Below, in pieces: positions 11,865 to 23,148 of a DNA stretch of 64,000 nucleotides. A program made the translations under genes and the position numbers. Source of the DNA: Euryodendron excelsum (Eukaryota; Streptophyta; Magnoliopsida; Ericales; Pentaphylacaceae); the NCBI GenBank assembly GCA_033060915.1, contig CM065378.1, positions 56,709,501-56,773,500 on the forward strand, given 5' to 3'. The notes below the pieces were generated by a model that saw only the letters and a program-made list of their open reading frames with translations, did no database searches and was not told the DNA's origin. The number at the start of each line of letters is the position of its first letter. Positions within the stretch are counted from its first letter, which is position 1.

Positions 11865-12640
11865 ATGTGTTTTAGTTTTGGAGTGTTGAATATATAGGGT
11901 TTTTGGTCAGGTTTATAACACTGGTGTTGTCATACCTAATATGTATATATTCATAGGCAAGTGCATAGTCTTCAAGTTGGTATTTAATCCATAATATTTG
12001 AGCATAGTAGCTTCCAGCAGCTATGTACTCTTCTTCTGGAGTTGAGAGGGTAATAGAGTTTTGTTTTTTACTAAACCAAAACACAAGCACGTTTTTAAGA
12101 AGTTGACATAAACCACTAGTATTTTTTCTATCAATTCTACTTTCATCATAATCAGTATCAGAATATCCAACAAGTTAAAAAGATGTACCTTTAGGATACC
12201 ACAAGCCAAGATTACAAGTTATTTTTAGATATTTGAAAAATCTCTTTACATATATTTGAAAGTAAGTCCAAGTAAATCTAAAATAGTCATCCACAATCAC
12301 AAGAGCGTATTGTTTTCCTCCAAGACTAAAGGTTATGGTTGGTCCAAATAAGTCCATATGCAGCAATTAAAGAGGTCTGGAAGTTGAAATCACAATTTTT
12401 TTATTTGAAAGACACTCTGGTTTATTTATCTTTTTGGCATGCATCACACATCTTATTTTTTTCAAACTTAATTTTAGGCATACCAACAACCATGTCAGGT
12501 TTTACAGCTTTTGATATTGTGCTCATGTTGATGTGACCTAGCCTCCTATCCCATAGCTAAACATCATTCTCATTCACAGCAGATAAACATTTCAATTTGC
12601 ATGCAGAAAAATTATTCAAGTTAAAGACATATATATATTA
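11865..12640 (-). pseudogene. Copia pol remnant A: integrase start joined to RNase H
   Basis: Minus strand. From the high end: a GAG-pre-integrase/zinc-finger part with RRLGHINMSTISK and CDACQKDKQ (HHCC finger, about 12420-12590). Then LHMDLFGPT and ALVIVDDYFRFTW of the integrase core start (12262-12366). With no gap comes FFKYLKITCNLGLWYPKG of copia RNase H, followed by VGYSDTDYDESR and EEEYIAAG (11872-12240). The rest of the integrase core and all of reverse transcriptase, normally between these parts, are missing. The junction is near 12262. Several stops also break the frame. Confidence 0.8.
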
Positions 12641-12757
12641 CCTTGTCTAATATCTGTCAGGGTGACATGATCATCAAGAATATTAACCACAAAGTATTTT
12701 GAAGATTCAAAAACTACTTTAAAACTTTTATCACATAATTGACTGATACTGAGCAAA

Positions 12758-12985
12758 TTATATTTTAAGACCTTTGACTAGAAGAATATTTTCAATTATG
12801 GTAGAGGAATTCTTACCAATGCTGCCAATACCAATGATCTTGCCCTTACTATTGTCACCAAAGGTCACTAGACCTCCATCCTTGGGTGAAAGAGAGATAA
12901 ATTGACTTTCACCTCCTATCATGTGCCTCGAACAACCACTATCTAGATACCATACTTCCTTATTCATTTTGAACCTCAAACACAC
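12758..12985 (-). pseudogene. Copia aspartic protease remnant
   Basis: The minus frame contains VWYLDSGCSRHMIGG, the copia protease active site (D-S-G, with the following CSRHM-G typical of plant copia). Then come LSPKDGG and VTFGDNSKGKIIGIG. The aspartate is intact, but the frame is cut off from gag upstream and from integrase downstream by stops. In an intact element it would cleave the Gag-Pol polyprotein. It is part of the inactivated Sirevirus copy A. Confidence 0.85.
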
Positions 12986-13022
12986 CTGTACATAACAGAA
13001 TTCAAGATCTGATTTTTGGTAC

Positions 13023-14570
13023 TTACTTCATGTTGGGTCCTAGAGGGTTAGTGTCAGCAATCTTATTTGGTGTCCATTTTTTTTTTAACTTATTTCTAGA
13101 AGTTCTTCTTAGCCAGCATTGATTGGCATAATGACCACTCTTTTGGCAATAAAAACATCTGACTTTAAGGACATTTGGTGAAGCAAAAAAATTTTTGTAA
13201 CTCTTTTCCTTTACAAAAGGATCATATCCAATTCCTCCTTTATTGAAGGAATATCTTTGTTTTGCCAAAAGTAAGTCAAGGTTTGCTTCTCCTTATACAA
13301 ATTTTTCAAGCATGTTGTTCAAATCCTTGACTTTTTCTTTTAATGAAACATTCACTTTTTTTAGTAAATTATTTTCAAAATCTAAAGTTTCATTCTCTAT
13401 GGTCAATGTGAAAATCATTTTCTTTAAAAGACAAACTTTTGCTCCTAATTTTTTGAATTTACTCATCAAATCATGAAATGTATCTTGAAGTTCATCAAAG
13501 GTAAAGTCAGAAGTAGACACCTCCTCTTCTTCTTCTTGGGCCATCAAGCATAGGTTAGTTATCTCCCCAGTGTCAAATTCTTCATCTGAACTCAATTTTT
13601 CATTACCACTCGAAGTTGCTGCCATTGCTGTAGCTTCTTTGCTCCTTTTTCTTCTCTTTTTGGGTTGAGGACATTCAACTTTGATGTGTCCAGGTTTCTT
13701 GCACTCAAAGCCGATGATTGTAGAGTCTCCTTTGCTTGAATCTCCTTTAACTTCAAGCTTTTTTTCTTTCTTCCACTTCTTTCTCATGAATCTCTTAAAT
13801 TTCTTGGTAATGAGGGCTATATCCTTATCTTTTTCTTCATCACTGTCATGTTCATTAGTGGTAGATTTGAAGGCAATAGTTCTTCTTCTTTTCTTATCAT
13901 CTTCTTGCATGTTTTGTTTCTAATTCGACTCATAAGTAATGAGTGAACCCAACAGCTCTTCTAAAGGCAAGATGTTCAAATTTTTGGCTTCCTTTATTGC
14001 AGTCACTTTGGTTTCCCAATTTATGGGCAAAGATCTGAGTATCTTCCTAAAACTCTCACTGTTAGAATAAACATTCCCCAGAGATTTTAATCCATTAATA
14101 ATATCAGTAAATCTAGTGAACATTTCAATAATAGATTCCTTATATTTCATTTTAAACATCTCATAACTATGCACAGTAAGTTCAATTTTTGACTCTTTTA
14201 CCTGATTTGTACCTTCATGAGTGACTTCTAATATGTCCCAAATTTCTTTTGCAATATTACAGGTAGAAATTCTATTAAACTCAGCAGGATCTAAAGAAAA
14301 ATATAACAAATTCATAGCCTTAGCATTAGCTTGCATAATTCTGAAATCATCAATACGCCATTTATCTTCAGGTTTGGCCACTTCAACAATTACAATAGTT
14401 TTAGTAGGAATTTTAAATCCATTCACAATAATTCTCCATAATTCATAATCTACGGATTGAACATAAATCTTCAATCTATTTTTTCAATAGTTGTAGTTGG
14501 TACCATTAAACATGGGAGGTCTGTTTGTGGACTGACATTCTACAAGAGAAGTTTCAATAATGTTGGTCAT
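13023..14570 (-). pseudogene. Sirevirus gag remnant (UBN2 plus zinc knuckles)
   Basis: The first ATG is at 14570 (MTNIIETSLVE). A stop at 14484-14486 follows NYNY where a tryptophan is expected. The capsid-like UBN2 part then runs to 13920 (SVDYELWRIIVNG, AKEIWDILEVTHEG). A single in-frame stop at 13917-13919 separates it from a basic part with the zinc knuckle ECKKPGHIKVEC (about 13700-13735). A coiled-coil-like part follows (to 13293) and, after another in-frame stop, a second knuckle CFYCQKSGHYANQC (13130-13180). The reading frame holds throughout, so decay is by nonsense substitution, not indels. Gag would form the particle that packages the RNA. Confidence 0.85.
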
Positions 14571-14613
14571 GGATCGTACTCAAGAATTTAAAACCTATAT
14601 ATATGAGCACCAG

Positions 14614-14625
14614 GCTCTAATACTA
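14614..14625 (-). promoter_or_regulatory. Primer-binding site for initiator tRNA-Met (copy A)
   Basis: On the minus strand, two bases inside the LTR end, the sequence is TAGTATTAGAGC. This is the plant copia primer-binding site TGGTATCAGAGC with two transitions. It is followed by CTGGTGCTC, usual in this group. Together with the LTR ends it fixes the element boundary. Confidence 0.85.
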
Positions 14626-14627
14626 AT

Positions 14628-16136
14628 TGTTAGCAGAAGATTAACCCAATAGGGGGGGTGAATTGGATTCTTCAAAAATATGGATAGTTTAAAAAGATCG
14701 AGAAGAACAAATTTATCACAATATAAATCAGATAGAATATAGTCCAAATATCAATCTAAGAGATTCTCTTTAAGGATTGCACTAAAGATGAAATGCAATG
14801 ATTAATGTAGATATGTACGATGATTGCTGGCAAGCACAGATAGTTCATGCACAAATAGCAGTAAAACAAAGTACAAGAATTTTATAGAGGTTCGGCTCAA
14901 CCCTTGCCTATGTCCTTTCTTTCTCGGTCCTCTTGAAGGTATTCCACTATGTAATCGTCTTCTTACACAGCTTCTAGTTTTTTCAAGTGCCCAGCTCACT
15001 ATTACATTCAAAGATTTATACCAAATCCTTAATCATCGAGAGGCTTCAAATCAAGTTCTCGATCTACAAGTGTACAATGAAGCTACACTCACTCAATAAG
15101 ATTATACCAACCTTCTCAGGAGTAATAAGTTTATAGTTACAATGGATATCACTCTCAAAAGTGAATAGAAGAAAATTGAAGCTCAATAAACTCCTTGGGA
15201 CAGGTGCGGATTTAGAGTAAAGAGGAATGTTTAAGGCTTTTGAATTTGTGCACTTTAAGATCCTTGACTCTTACTCATAAATGAGTTTAAACCCATATAT
15301 ATATACTCTTTCTCAGAAATTAGCCGTTACGGCCGTTAGAGGTGCATTTAATATGCTGGTGGCTAAGATAGTCAATTTAAAAATTTGACCGTTGGAACCT
15401 TTTTCCGTCGTCAGCCGAGATTATTAGCAATCTCTGCTTGTGTCACCAGTCTACCTTCCTGCTACTTCTGCTGCTGCTTTACATCAAACATCTTCCTTTT
15501 GTTATGTAAATCGGTCTTGGATGGTGGGAATGTGTCTGAGCTTTTCTGACTTCCTTATTGGCTTTCTAAACTTCTAAACAAGTTTAGACTTTAGTGATTC
15601 ATTGTCGACCATTCTGTTTTGTGTCAATAATCTTCATGTGCTAAGTAAGTTTCTACTGGATAGACCATCGGGTGTCACCAATCATCTATATTGTCGACAA
15701 TCTTGACAATCGTTTTTATTGAACTTTCTTCATAATGCTTTGAATACTAGATGCCTTAGCAGATTGATATGACTATGAGGATCGAGGGTTTTCAATATGA
15801 ATGAGTTGGCCATGGATATTGCTAATCATATGTTAATTTAGACATTATCTCTTCTTTTTTAGGAGACAACACTTTCAAGAAGGTGCTAGCATTATTGGCT
15901 AGTGCTGGCACTACTGGCTTTGAATTGTTCAGTCATATACTTCTCATGAGCCTTTCATAGTGTCATCAATTTTATAAGGTGCTGACAAAGTTATCCGTGT
16001 TCTTGACATAAAAATCTATTGTTTTAGCTTTGTTTGTTGTAGCTAAGCTGCATACTCAAGATAAAAATATTAGTCCACAATAACTAGGTTTTGTTATCAC
16101 CAAAATCACTTATGGAGATCAACCATTGGGTCAACA
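14628..16136 (-). repeat. Shared LTR: 5' LTR of copy A and 3' LTR of copy B
   Basis: A 1509-bp LTR with TGTTAGCAGAAG at 14628 and GGGTCAACA ending at 16136. It aligns end to end with 7852-9340. On one side lie the primer-binding site and gag of copy A; on the other lie a pyrimidine-rich (minus-strand purine) tract and the env-like ORF of copy B. One LTR thus serves two internal regions. A TATA-like stretch (TATATATATGGG on the minus strand) lies at about 15293-15305. Confidence 0.85.
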
Positions 16137-16599
16137 ATTTTTTCATTTTTTATGATGACAAAACATTCTCTAAACATGAAAGATATAATATGAAAGACTT
16201 ATTCCCCCTTAATATGAGCTCCCCCTTGCTACAACATACTATATTTCTCCCCATTTTTGTCAACTTATCAAAAATAATATATGAGACAATTTTGAGACAG
16301 GAACAATAGCAAAAATATTAAAAATAGAATTTGAACTAGAGAAAAGGCTGCAAATAACCAATCAGTGTAGGCAATAAGAAAATGCATTCAAGTAAAAGTC
16401 TGACATACTGGTTTATTGCCAGTAATAATAAATACAGTGTGCCAACAACACAAACATAACATAACACTAAAGTTTGAACAATTAAACATAAAAACTAATA
16501 TGCAGAGCAGAGTCATAGAATTATGGGGTCAACAGAGATGTTAGAACCACCCTGTCTAGATCTGGGTCTAAGGCCATATTCTTTGGTGATAAGAGGAAA

Positions 16600-18138
16600 C
16601 AAAATTTTCCTCCCAAATCTCTATTTGTATTAAGGTTTAGAAGAAAGGGAGAAGACAGGATTTGGTTCAGGTGGGCCAGCACTTGCAGCAGGGGCCTTTC
16701 CCTTGTCTATTGTCTCAGGATGCTTAAGTGCTAGCATTTACTCCTTTATTTCTCCTACTTCTGGTTGCTTAATAGCCACTTCTTCAGTCCCTTGGTTCTT
16801 CTCTAGCTCAATTCCGTTCTCTGTTTCTGTAGCTTTCTCTTCTTTTAGTTCTTCCTCACTAAGCTCTTTTTCTTCAGATTCTTCCTCAGACTATTCTTCA
16901 GACCCAGTTGGTGCCTTATTAGAATCAAAAGGGTGTCCTGCTTTCATAGCTTTTAGAATAGCCTCCTTTATTTCTTGCTTGCTTAGTTTCACTTCTTTAG
17001 ACAATTGTTCCACTTTTGTCTCCATCTTCATCAACACAAATAGGTAATTATCAAGTTTGGCATCAAATTTATCTAGCAATTCCACCACTTTGATTTCAAA
17101 ATCTGCTTCCTCATAATCGTCTGGTCCTACTTATGAGGATAAGGCATCAGTGGAGATTCTATTCTTTTTCTTGACCTAATTGTTGGTCTCTTCATTTTTC
17201 TCATATCTTATGCTCTTCAAAGTGGATTCATTGATCTCATCTTGTCTTTCTTTTACCTCCTTTGCATTTTCACCAGTGAACTCTACTCCCAAATGCTTAA
17301 AGAGCTTGGTGAGAGCCATACCATATGGTATGCCACTGGTTTTGTGAGTTGAGGTAGCAAGCATCTTATCTAGGATAATGGTAGTCATTTGGGGCTTCTT
17401 GTCCTTATTGATATAGCACCAAAGCAGTAGTAATTCAGTTTCAGATATATAATCATATTTGTCGCTTTTGGGAGCAAGGTAGTGACTAAGAAAGTGATGC
17501 ACCAATTTAAGCTCCAGTGAAAGTTCATCAAATGTTATAGATTTCTTTTCCTTGCCATGAAGTGCATTTCCCAGTATTACAGACAATACATCTCGAAGAT
17601 TCTCAGGACAGGTCTCAATTCCTTCCTTGGGTAGGCCAAAAATGTTCTCTAGAACTTTTCTAGAGACTTTTATCTTAACCTCCTTCACAAAGCTTGTCAT
17701 ACAACTGGGGTCCCTCTTTGATGATTTAAGGTTGGCATAGAAGTGCCTAACCAGTTCTAAGTGCATTTTCTCCTTAAATTTTGCCATTTCTACCTAGCCT
17801 AAATGTGTAAACTTTTCTTCAAAGTTTATCTCCATTTTCTTAAAGAAACTGAAATCAAGAAATCTACCCTTGATAACTTTTTTGGTACAGAAAGAGGTTT
17901 CATACCTTTCCTTTAGAGATGTTTGATTGAAGTAAGGGTCGTTTTCCAGAACATCAATCATGTGTTCCCCTTTTTGCCACGCCTTTTTCTTGGACGTCTT
18001 TCCACCCCTTTTCGATTTTCCCATCATCTTGCTTGATTCCCCCTTTTCCTTCCTGGTTTTCCTCTTTTTTCCTTGGTCAGCCACTATCGATTAAGTTGGT
18101 GCTTGTTCAGTGCTTAGATCTTGAAAAATTGCAACCAT
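16600..18138 (-). pseudogene. Env-like / putative plant transposon protein ORF, copy B
   Basis: Starts at an ATG at 18138 (MVAIFQDLSTEQ). A stop follows 15 codons later, and another (18084-17794 then 17787 on) replaces the residue before VEMAKFKEKMH. The best region, 17176-17787, reads LELVRHFYANLKSS, VSRKVLENIFGLP, LSLELKLVHHFL, SETELLLLWC and KKPQMTTIILDKML. The F-Y-A-N-L motif and the layout match the 'putative plant transposon protein' family seen in extra ORFs of plant LTR elements. A basic N-terminus (KKRKTRKEKG), a later coiled coil (KVEQLSKEVKLSKQEIKEA, near 17000) and a Glu/Ser-rich tail follow. No clear membrane segment is seen. The function is unknown. Confidence 0.7.
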
Positions 18139-18639
18139 TCTTTTGATTTCAGTAGCTCATGATGATTCTTGAGAGGATTGGGACAATTTTGAGGTATAGA
18201 GGAGTTGGATGGAGATGGTGGTATGGATTTGAGAAATGGATGGAACGGTTACTTTTGAAAATTAAGAAAGTGAAATGAAAGTGTGGGTCGACAATTTAGG
18301 GTTTTGGATATTTATAAGCAGTGGTAAGTCAAACATAAGTATGCAATGGTGCTAACACTTTTAATAGGTGCTGCCAATGTGTAGTGATCATATAACGATT
18401 TCAAGTAAATAATTGAGATTGCTAGCACTAGATAATATTGACGACACTCGTGTTTACACATAGAGCAAGTTCATTTCTTATTAATGGCACTTTCAGTAAT
18501 TGTCAAGAGAGATCATTTGAAGTACAATATATTTAAGAGAAAAACAGATCATAACAACACTAAATAGGGTTACACATATTAAGTTCCTTTCGAATCGTAC
18601 AAAATCTATCTTCACTTAGGGGTTTGGTGAAAATATTAG

Positions 18640-20330
18640 TCAACTGGTGATTAATGCTGACAAACTCTAGATTGATGTCACCTTTTTTTGTATGATCTCT
18701 AATGAAATGGTACCTAACTTAATGTGTTTTGATTCTGGAGTGTTGAATAGGGTTTTTGGTCAGGTTTATAGTGCTGGTGTTGTCACACCTAATTGGTATA
18801 TATTTATACGTAAGTCCATAGTCTTCAAGTTGTTGTTTAATCCATAATACTTGAGCATAGTAGCTTCCAGCAACTATGCACTCTGCCTCTATAGTTGAGA
18901 AGGCAACAGAGTTTTGTTTCTTACTAAACTAAGACACAAGCATGTTTTTAAGAAGTTGACATGAACCATTAGTGCTTTTTTTCATCAATTCTACTTCCAG
19001 CATAATCAACATCAGAATATCCAACAAGTTAAAAAGATGTACCACTAGGATACCACAAGCCAAGATTACAAGTTAATTTTAGATATTTGAATATTCTCTT
19101 TACAACAATTAAGTGTGATTTTTTAGGATTAGCTTAAAATGTTGCACACACACACACTGAACATGATATCAGGTCAGTTTGTAGTAAAATATAACAAAGA
19201 TCCTATTATGCTCCTATATAGTTTGGTATCAATAGGTTTACTTGCCTTATCTGCATCCATTTTAGCTAAAATATTCATAGGTATTCGAATGGACTTCAGA
19301 TTTTCAACATCAAACCTTTTGAGTAGATGCTTGACATACTTTGCCTGTTTTATGAATATTCCTTCTTTTAATTGCTTATTTTGAAGTTCAAGAAAGAATG
19401 TTAGTTCATCCATCATACTCATTTCAAATTCTCCTTGCATACATTTGGTAAAATCCTTGCACATATTTTAAATTGTAAATCCAAAAATAATGTTAGCTAC
19501 CTATATTTGTACAATAAAATTATCAGGATATATGTTTTTTTATGAAAAGAGTAATGTCAACTTTTCCTCTTGAAAAACTTTTTTCCAATAGAAACTTGTT
19601 GAGTCTCTCCTGCCAAGCTCTAGGTGTCAGTTTTAAACCATATAGAGCTTTAGTCAATTTGAAAACATGATTAGGATACTTAGCATTTTCAAAACTTGGA
19701 GGTTGTTCAACAAACACTTCTTTATTTATAAAACCATTTAGAAAAGCACTCTTGACATCCATTTGGTAAAGTTTAAAGTTTTTAAAGCATTCAAATGCAT
19801 TCCAATTGCTTCCAATCTAGCAACAGGTGCAAAAATTTTATCATAGTCTATACCTTCCTCTTGATTGTAGTCTTGAGCAACTAACCTTGCTTTATTTTTT
19901 ATTACAATACCTACTTCATCCACCTTATTTTTTAATACCTATTTGGTACCTACAACTAGACGTCCTTCAGGTCTGGCCAATAGGTTCCATACTTTGCTTT
20001 TTTCAAACCGATTTAATTCTTCTTGCATTGCATTAATCCAATACTCATTTCCTTCAGCTTCTCAAAAGGTCTTTTGCTCCATTTGTTATAGAAATGCGAA
20101 GTGAGCACACGAGTTACTGAGTGAAGCTCTGGTTCTTACATCTTTTGATGGATCACCAAGAATTTGATCTTGAGGCTGACTTTGCATAAACTTTCACTCT
20201 TTAGGTAGTCTCTCATTTACATCAATTTGCTACTCAGAAATAGTTAGAGTGGGCTCCTTTTCTTCATATTTCATTTTTGCTTCTCTTTCTTTCTTTGGGA
20301 GTGCTTCTTCAGGTGTTAACACTTTTCTAA
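18640..20330 (-). pseudogene. Copia reverse transcriptase/RNase H remnant, copy B
   Basis: Minus strand. A linker with QILGDPSKDVRTR (about 20150) leads into EYWINAMQEELNRFE and KVWNLLARPEG. Next are [19 protein letters not shown] (19850-19900), [22 protein letters not shown] and KALYGLKLTPRAW (19523-19762). The catalytic YVDD is gone: at 19492-19503 the codons read stop-V-A-N. MQGEFEMSMMDELTFFLELQ and YRSIIGSLLYFT follow (19174-19464), then a break near 19130 and RNase H pieces to about 18640. Order and motifs are those of Ty1/copia RVT_2. With its active site destroyed it is certainly dead. Confidence 0.85.
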
Positions 20331-20345
20331 ATTATCCTAACACTA

Positions 20346-20667
20346 CAAAGATACCTTTTACAACAAGGAAACCCTATTTGAAAACAAGTGATTTTGGGCT
20401 TTGGTCTTCCTCAAAACCACCTCTAGTAAGAGGTTGTCATGATTCAAAAAGGATATTCTTGTTGTTAAAATTAGTATTCTTAGAACCCTAACAATGGATC
20501 TTGCTCACTTTTCAAAACTACAAGTAGAAGAGCACTTTTTGTACTCTAAAAAATCCAAGTTCCAAAACCCAAAGTTTCTCAATTGTTGTGAAAGTTCATT
20601 TTTCAAAGATTTACACGAATCACCTATTTAAGGAGAGTCCAAATCCTCTAAAGTTAGATTGTAAAGT
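20346..20667. other. Unassigned sequence between copy B and the palindromic element
   Basis: Beyond about 20345 the similarity to copia pol is lost. The open frame at 20249-20491 is an antisense shadow. No transposon end or gene is recognised. Confidence 0.4.
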
Positions 20668-20855
20668 TAATTGTAAAGTAAACTTATGATTGGTACACAT
20701 ACGATAAATAAAATAACTAATTTTATAATTGTTAACATAGTAGCAAAGCCTGTAATTAATTGAAAAAGTCCCAATATAAGAAATTTCTCCCCTTTCCAAT
20801 CACATTCACCCGCTAATTAATTGCAAAGAATCTCAAATGGGAATGTTTATCAAGA
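20668..20855 (+). repeat. Left inverted-repeat arm of a split palindromic DNA element
   Basis: The segment from TAATTGTAAAGTAAACTTATG to about AATGGGAATG matches the reverse complement of 41525-41715. Shared blocks, in order, are TAATTGTAAAGTAAA, the complement of GCTTTGCTACTATGTT, and the complement of GCAATTAATTA.CGGGTGAATGTGA. The two arms point at each other and flank the giant LTR element inserted between them. Without that insertion the DNA element would be about 0.85 kb with ~190-bp arms, i.e. a MITE or foldback-type element. No target duplication was fixed. Confidence 0.7.
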
Positions 20856-21156
20856 CAGAGAATGTAACTTTATCCTTCTTGGAGTCTCTTTCATTCATTA
20901 ACAATGAAGAACTATGAACTTATGTATTTTCATACAAAATTTCTTTGGATTCATAATAATAGATTTTTTTGAAGATTGAAAGCATTGTGATAGAAAGAAA
21001 AAAAAATTAAAAAATTTAGGCTCTGTCTATATCTATTATCTATAGAGAAGGGAACAAAACAAATATAAATATAGATCTAGGCCTCGACCAGCTTTGTTAT
21101 GGTGGTTTTAAGGTCTAATCTGTTTAATATACGAAACATTGAAAATATTTTAAATG
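20856..21156. other. Loop of the palindromic element, nothing coding
   Basis: AT-rich sequence between the left arm and the LARD insertion. It is the left part of the interrupted element's middle; 41378-41524 is the right part. No gene is seen. Confidence 0.5.
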
Positions 21157-23140
21157 AATATTGTAAGCACCCTATTTTTGCCCACCCAATAATCTCTGGC
21201 CCGATCGGATCCAATTTCGAACATCATAATGCATCGAGCCCAGGTCGGCTCTTTTAAACTCCAATCTGGTCAACTAGTCACTTTCCAGGCCAGCAGGGCC
21301 CAATTGAAGCTAAAAAGACCATATTGCCCTTTGACAGCTTTCCCAGACTAGGCGGTCCGGGGAACTATTGCCATCCAAGCAGTTTTTTGAGACTTGGCGA
21401 TCTCGGAAACTAACACCATTCAGGTAGCTTCTCGAGATCGGGTGATCTTGAAGACCAACACCTTTTCAAATTTCAGACAGTTCAATTCTGGCACTCGCTA
21501 TCCCGCCAATGTAAAATGTCCATCATCTGGTAGCTCTCCAAGACCAAGCAATCTCAGGGACCAACACCACCCTACAGGTAGCTTTCGAGACCAGGCGATA
21601 TCGGGGACCATCACCATCCTATGGGTAGCTCTCTGAGACCAGGCAGGCTCAAGGAACAACACCGCATAAGTAACTTTCCAAGATCGGGCAATATCGAGAA
21701 CCAACATCTAGGTCAACACCGACGCTTGTTAGCCCAACTCAGTTAAAAATAACCAAACTTACCCCTTAAGCCACTAGGCATGTCTTTGAGAAAGCTCAAA
21801 ATCCCTCAAGATGGTAAGTCCACCCTTCCAAAATGTCCTTAGGCAATTAGGCATACTCCATGCGCCATCCTGACCAATTTCGGTGTCGTTCCGGTCAACT
21901 CCAATCAAAATGACCAGATTGCCCGTAGGCACACTAGCACAATTCAAAATCCCTTAAGACAAAAAGTTTACCCTTCCAAAATGTTCTTAGACAATTAGGT
22001 GTACTCAATGTGCCATCCTGACCAATTTCGATTCCGTTCCGGTCAACGCCAATCAAAATGTGTTGCCGCTAAGCGCACCAGCATAGCACAAATCCCTCCA
22101 GATGGTAAATACACTTTCAAGGAATGTCCCCAAATAGTCCGACATGCTTAATATGCCTCTCCAATCCATCCTGACTCGTTCTGACCAATTCCTATCAAAA
22201 TGACCATTTTACCCTTAGTGGCTCAAGTGCGCCCCGAAACCACACTGGCTCTGAAGACTAGGCCAAAAAATCCTATTATACGCCCATGTCCAATCCAAGG
22301 TGAGTCCCATGACTCCAAACACTTCCAAGTCAAAGTCCCCTGTAGCGTCTCACTGACGCTCTGCTAAGATTGTCTTTTCTCCCAATTCTCTGATTATAAC
22401 GCACCATCAAACGACTTGAGAAATGCATAAATCAAGAAATTTCCTAAAGCCCGTCCATAGGTCTTTCCATTGATACAAATCGATTGAATAGATCGCTTCC
22501 CAAAGCCCCTGATCATGTGGCTCGAAAGTTGCCATTTTCAAAAACCCCTCGAGCATCTCAAAGATGCTCTGCTAGGGTTGTCTTTTCCTCTTATTTCCCG
22601 GATTGTAATGTACTGCCAAAAGACTTGAAAAATGTGTAAATTAGGAAATTTTCGAAAGTATTTCTAGAACACTTTTCATTGATACGATTCGATTGGAGAG
22701 ATCATCCCCCGAAGGCCCTAACCACGTGGCCTAAAGACTGCTACTTTTGAATATCTAGGGAGTGTATCACAGACGCTTTAAAAAAGTGTGTTTTCGTACA
22801 TCCTTTCCAAGACAATATATCATTATTTCGAACAACTTTAAAGCTCCCCGAAAGTTCCCAGTTCTTGAGAAACAATAGGAGAACATCATGAATGTGACTG
22901 ATTTTCCTGAATCTTTCTTAGATTGCATAATTATCGAGGCAAAGTTAACACAAAAGTTCCCTACGATGGAGCGTATACTACATGTGCCCAGATTGTGATC
23001 AGATCGACTAAAACTATGCTTGTTCCCCTAGTTGAGTCAGTATAGAAGGTGCCACGTGGCATTCAACCACTGGAACAGTACTGCACCAAGACAATTGCCT
23101 AGGTGCATGTAGCACATGTGCCAGCTCCCAGCAGATTGCC

Positions 23141-23148
23141 TATAAATA
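23141..23148 (+). promoter_or_regulatory. TATA box in the 5' LTR
   Basis: TATAAATA followed by CCAGACCTCCCCCC. The same box is conserved at 37997-38004 in the other LTR, at offset 1979 and 1945 bp from the LTR starts. Conservation in both LTRs and canonical spelling make it the likely RNA polymerase II promoter of the element. Confidence 0.75.

Larger units (their letters stand above)
7852..16136 (-). mobile_element. Degenerate Sirevirus-type Ty1/copia retrotransposon, copy A
   Basis: An LTR-flanked element on the minus strand. In element order: 5' LTR 14628-16136; primer-binding site 14614-14625; gag 13023-14570; protease 12758-12985; integrase start 12262-12640; RNase H 11865-12262; an extra env-like ORF 9700-11278; polypurine tract 9341-9357; 3' LTR 7852-9340. 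The Ty1/copia order (integrase before RT/RNase H), the UBN2-type gag, the extra ORF after RNase H and the polypurine tract with its TCATCATCAAGAAAGAGGAG context point to the Sirevirus lineage. The integrase core and reverse transcriptase are deleted at about 12262. The two LTRs differ at more than one base in ten by eye, so the insertion is old. Confidence 0.85.
16137..20345 (-). mobile_element. 5'-truncated Sirevirus-type copia element, copy B
   Basis: The internal region on the minus strand, read from the high end: a linker, reverse transcriptase and RNase H (18640-20330), spacer, env-like ORF (16600-18138), a degenerate polypurine tract (16137-16160), then the shared LTR. Nothing of gag, protease or integrase is present, and recognisable element sequence stops near 20345. 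It aligns with copy A over the env-like ORF and RNase H, so both derive from the same family. The arrangement fits unequal recombination between LTRs of adjacent or nested copies, followed by deletion. Confidence 0.75.
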
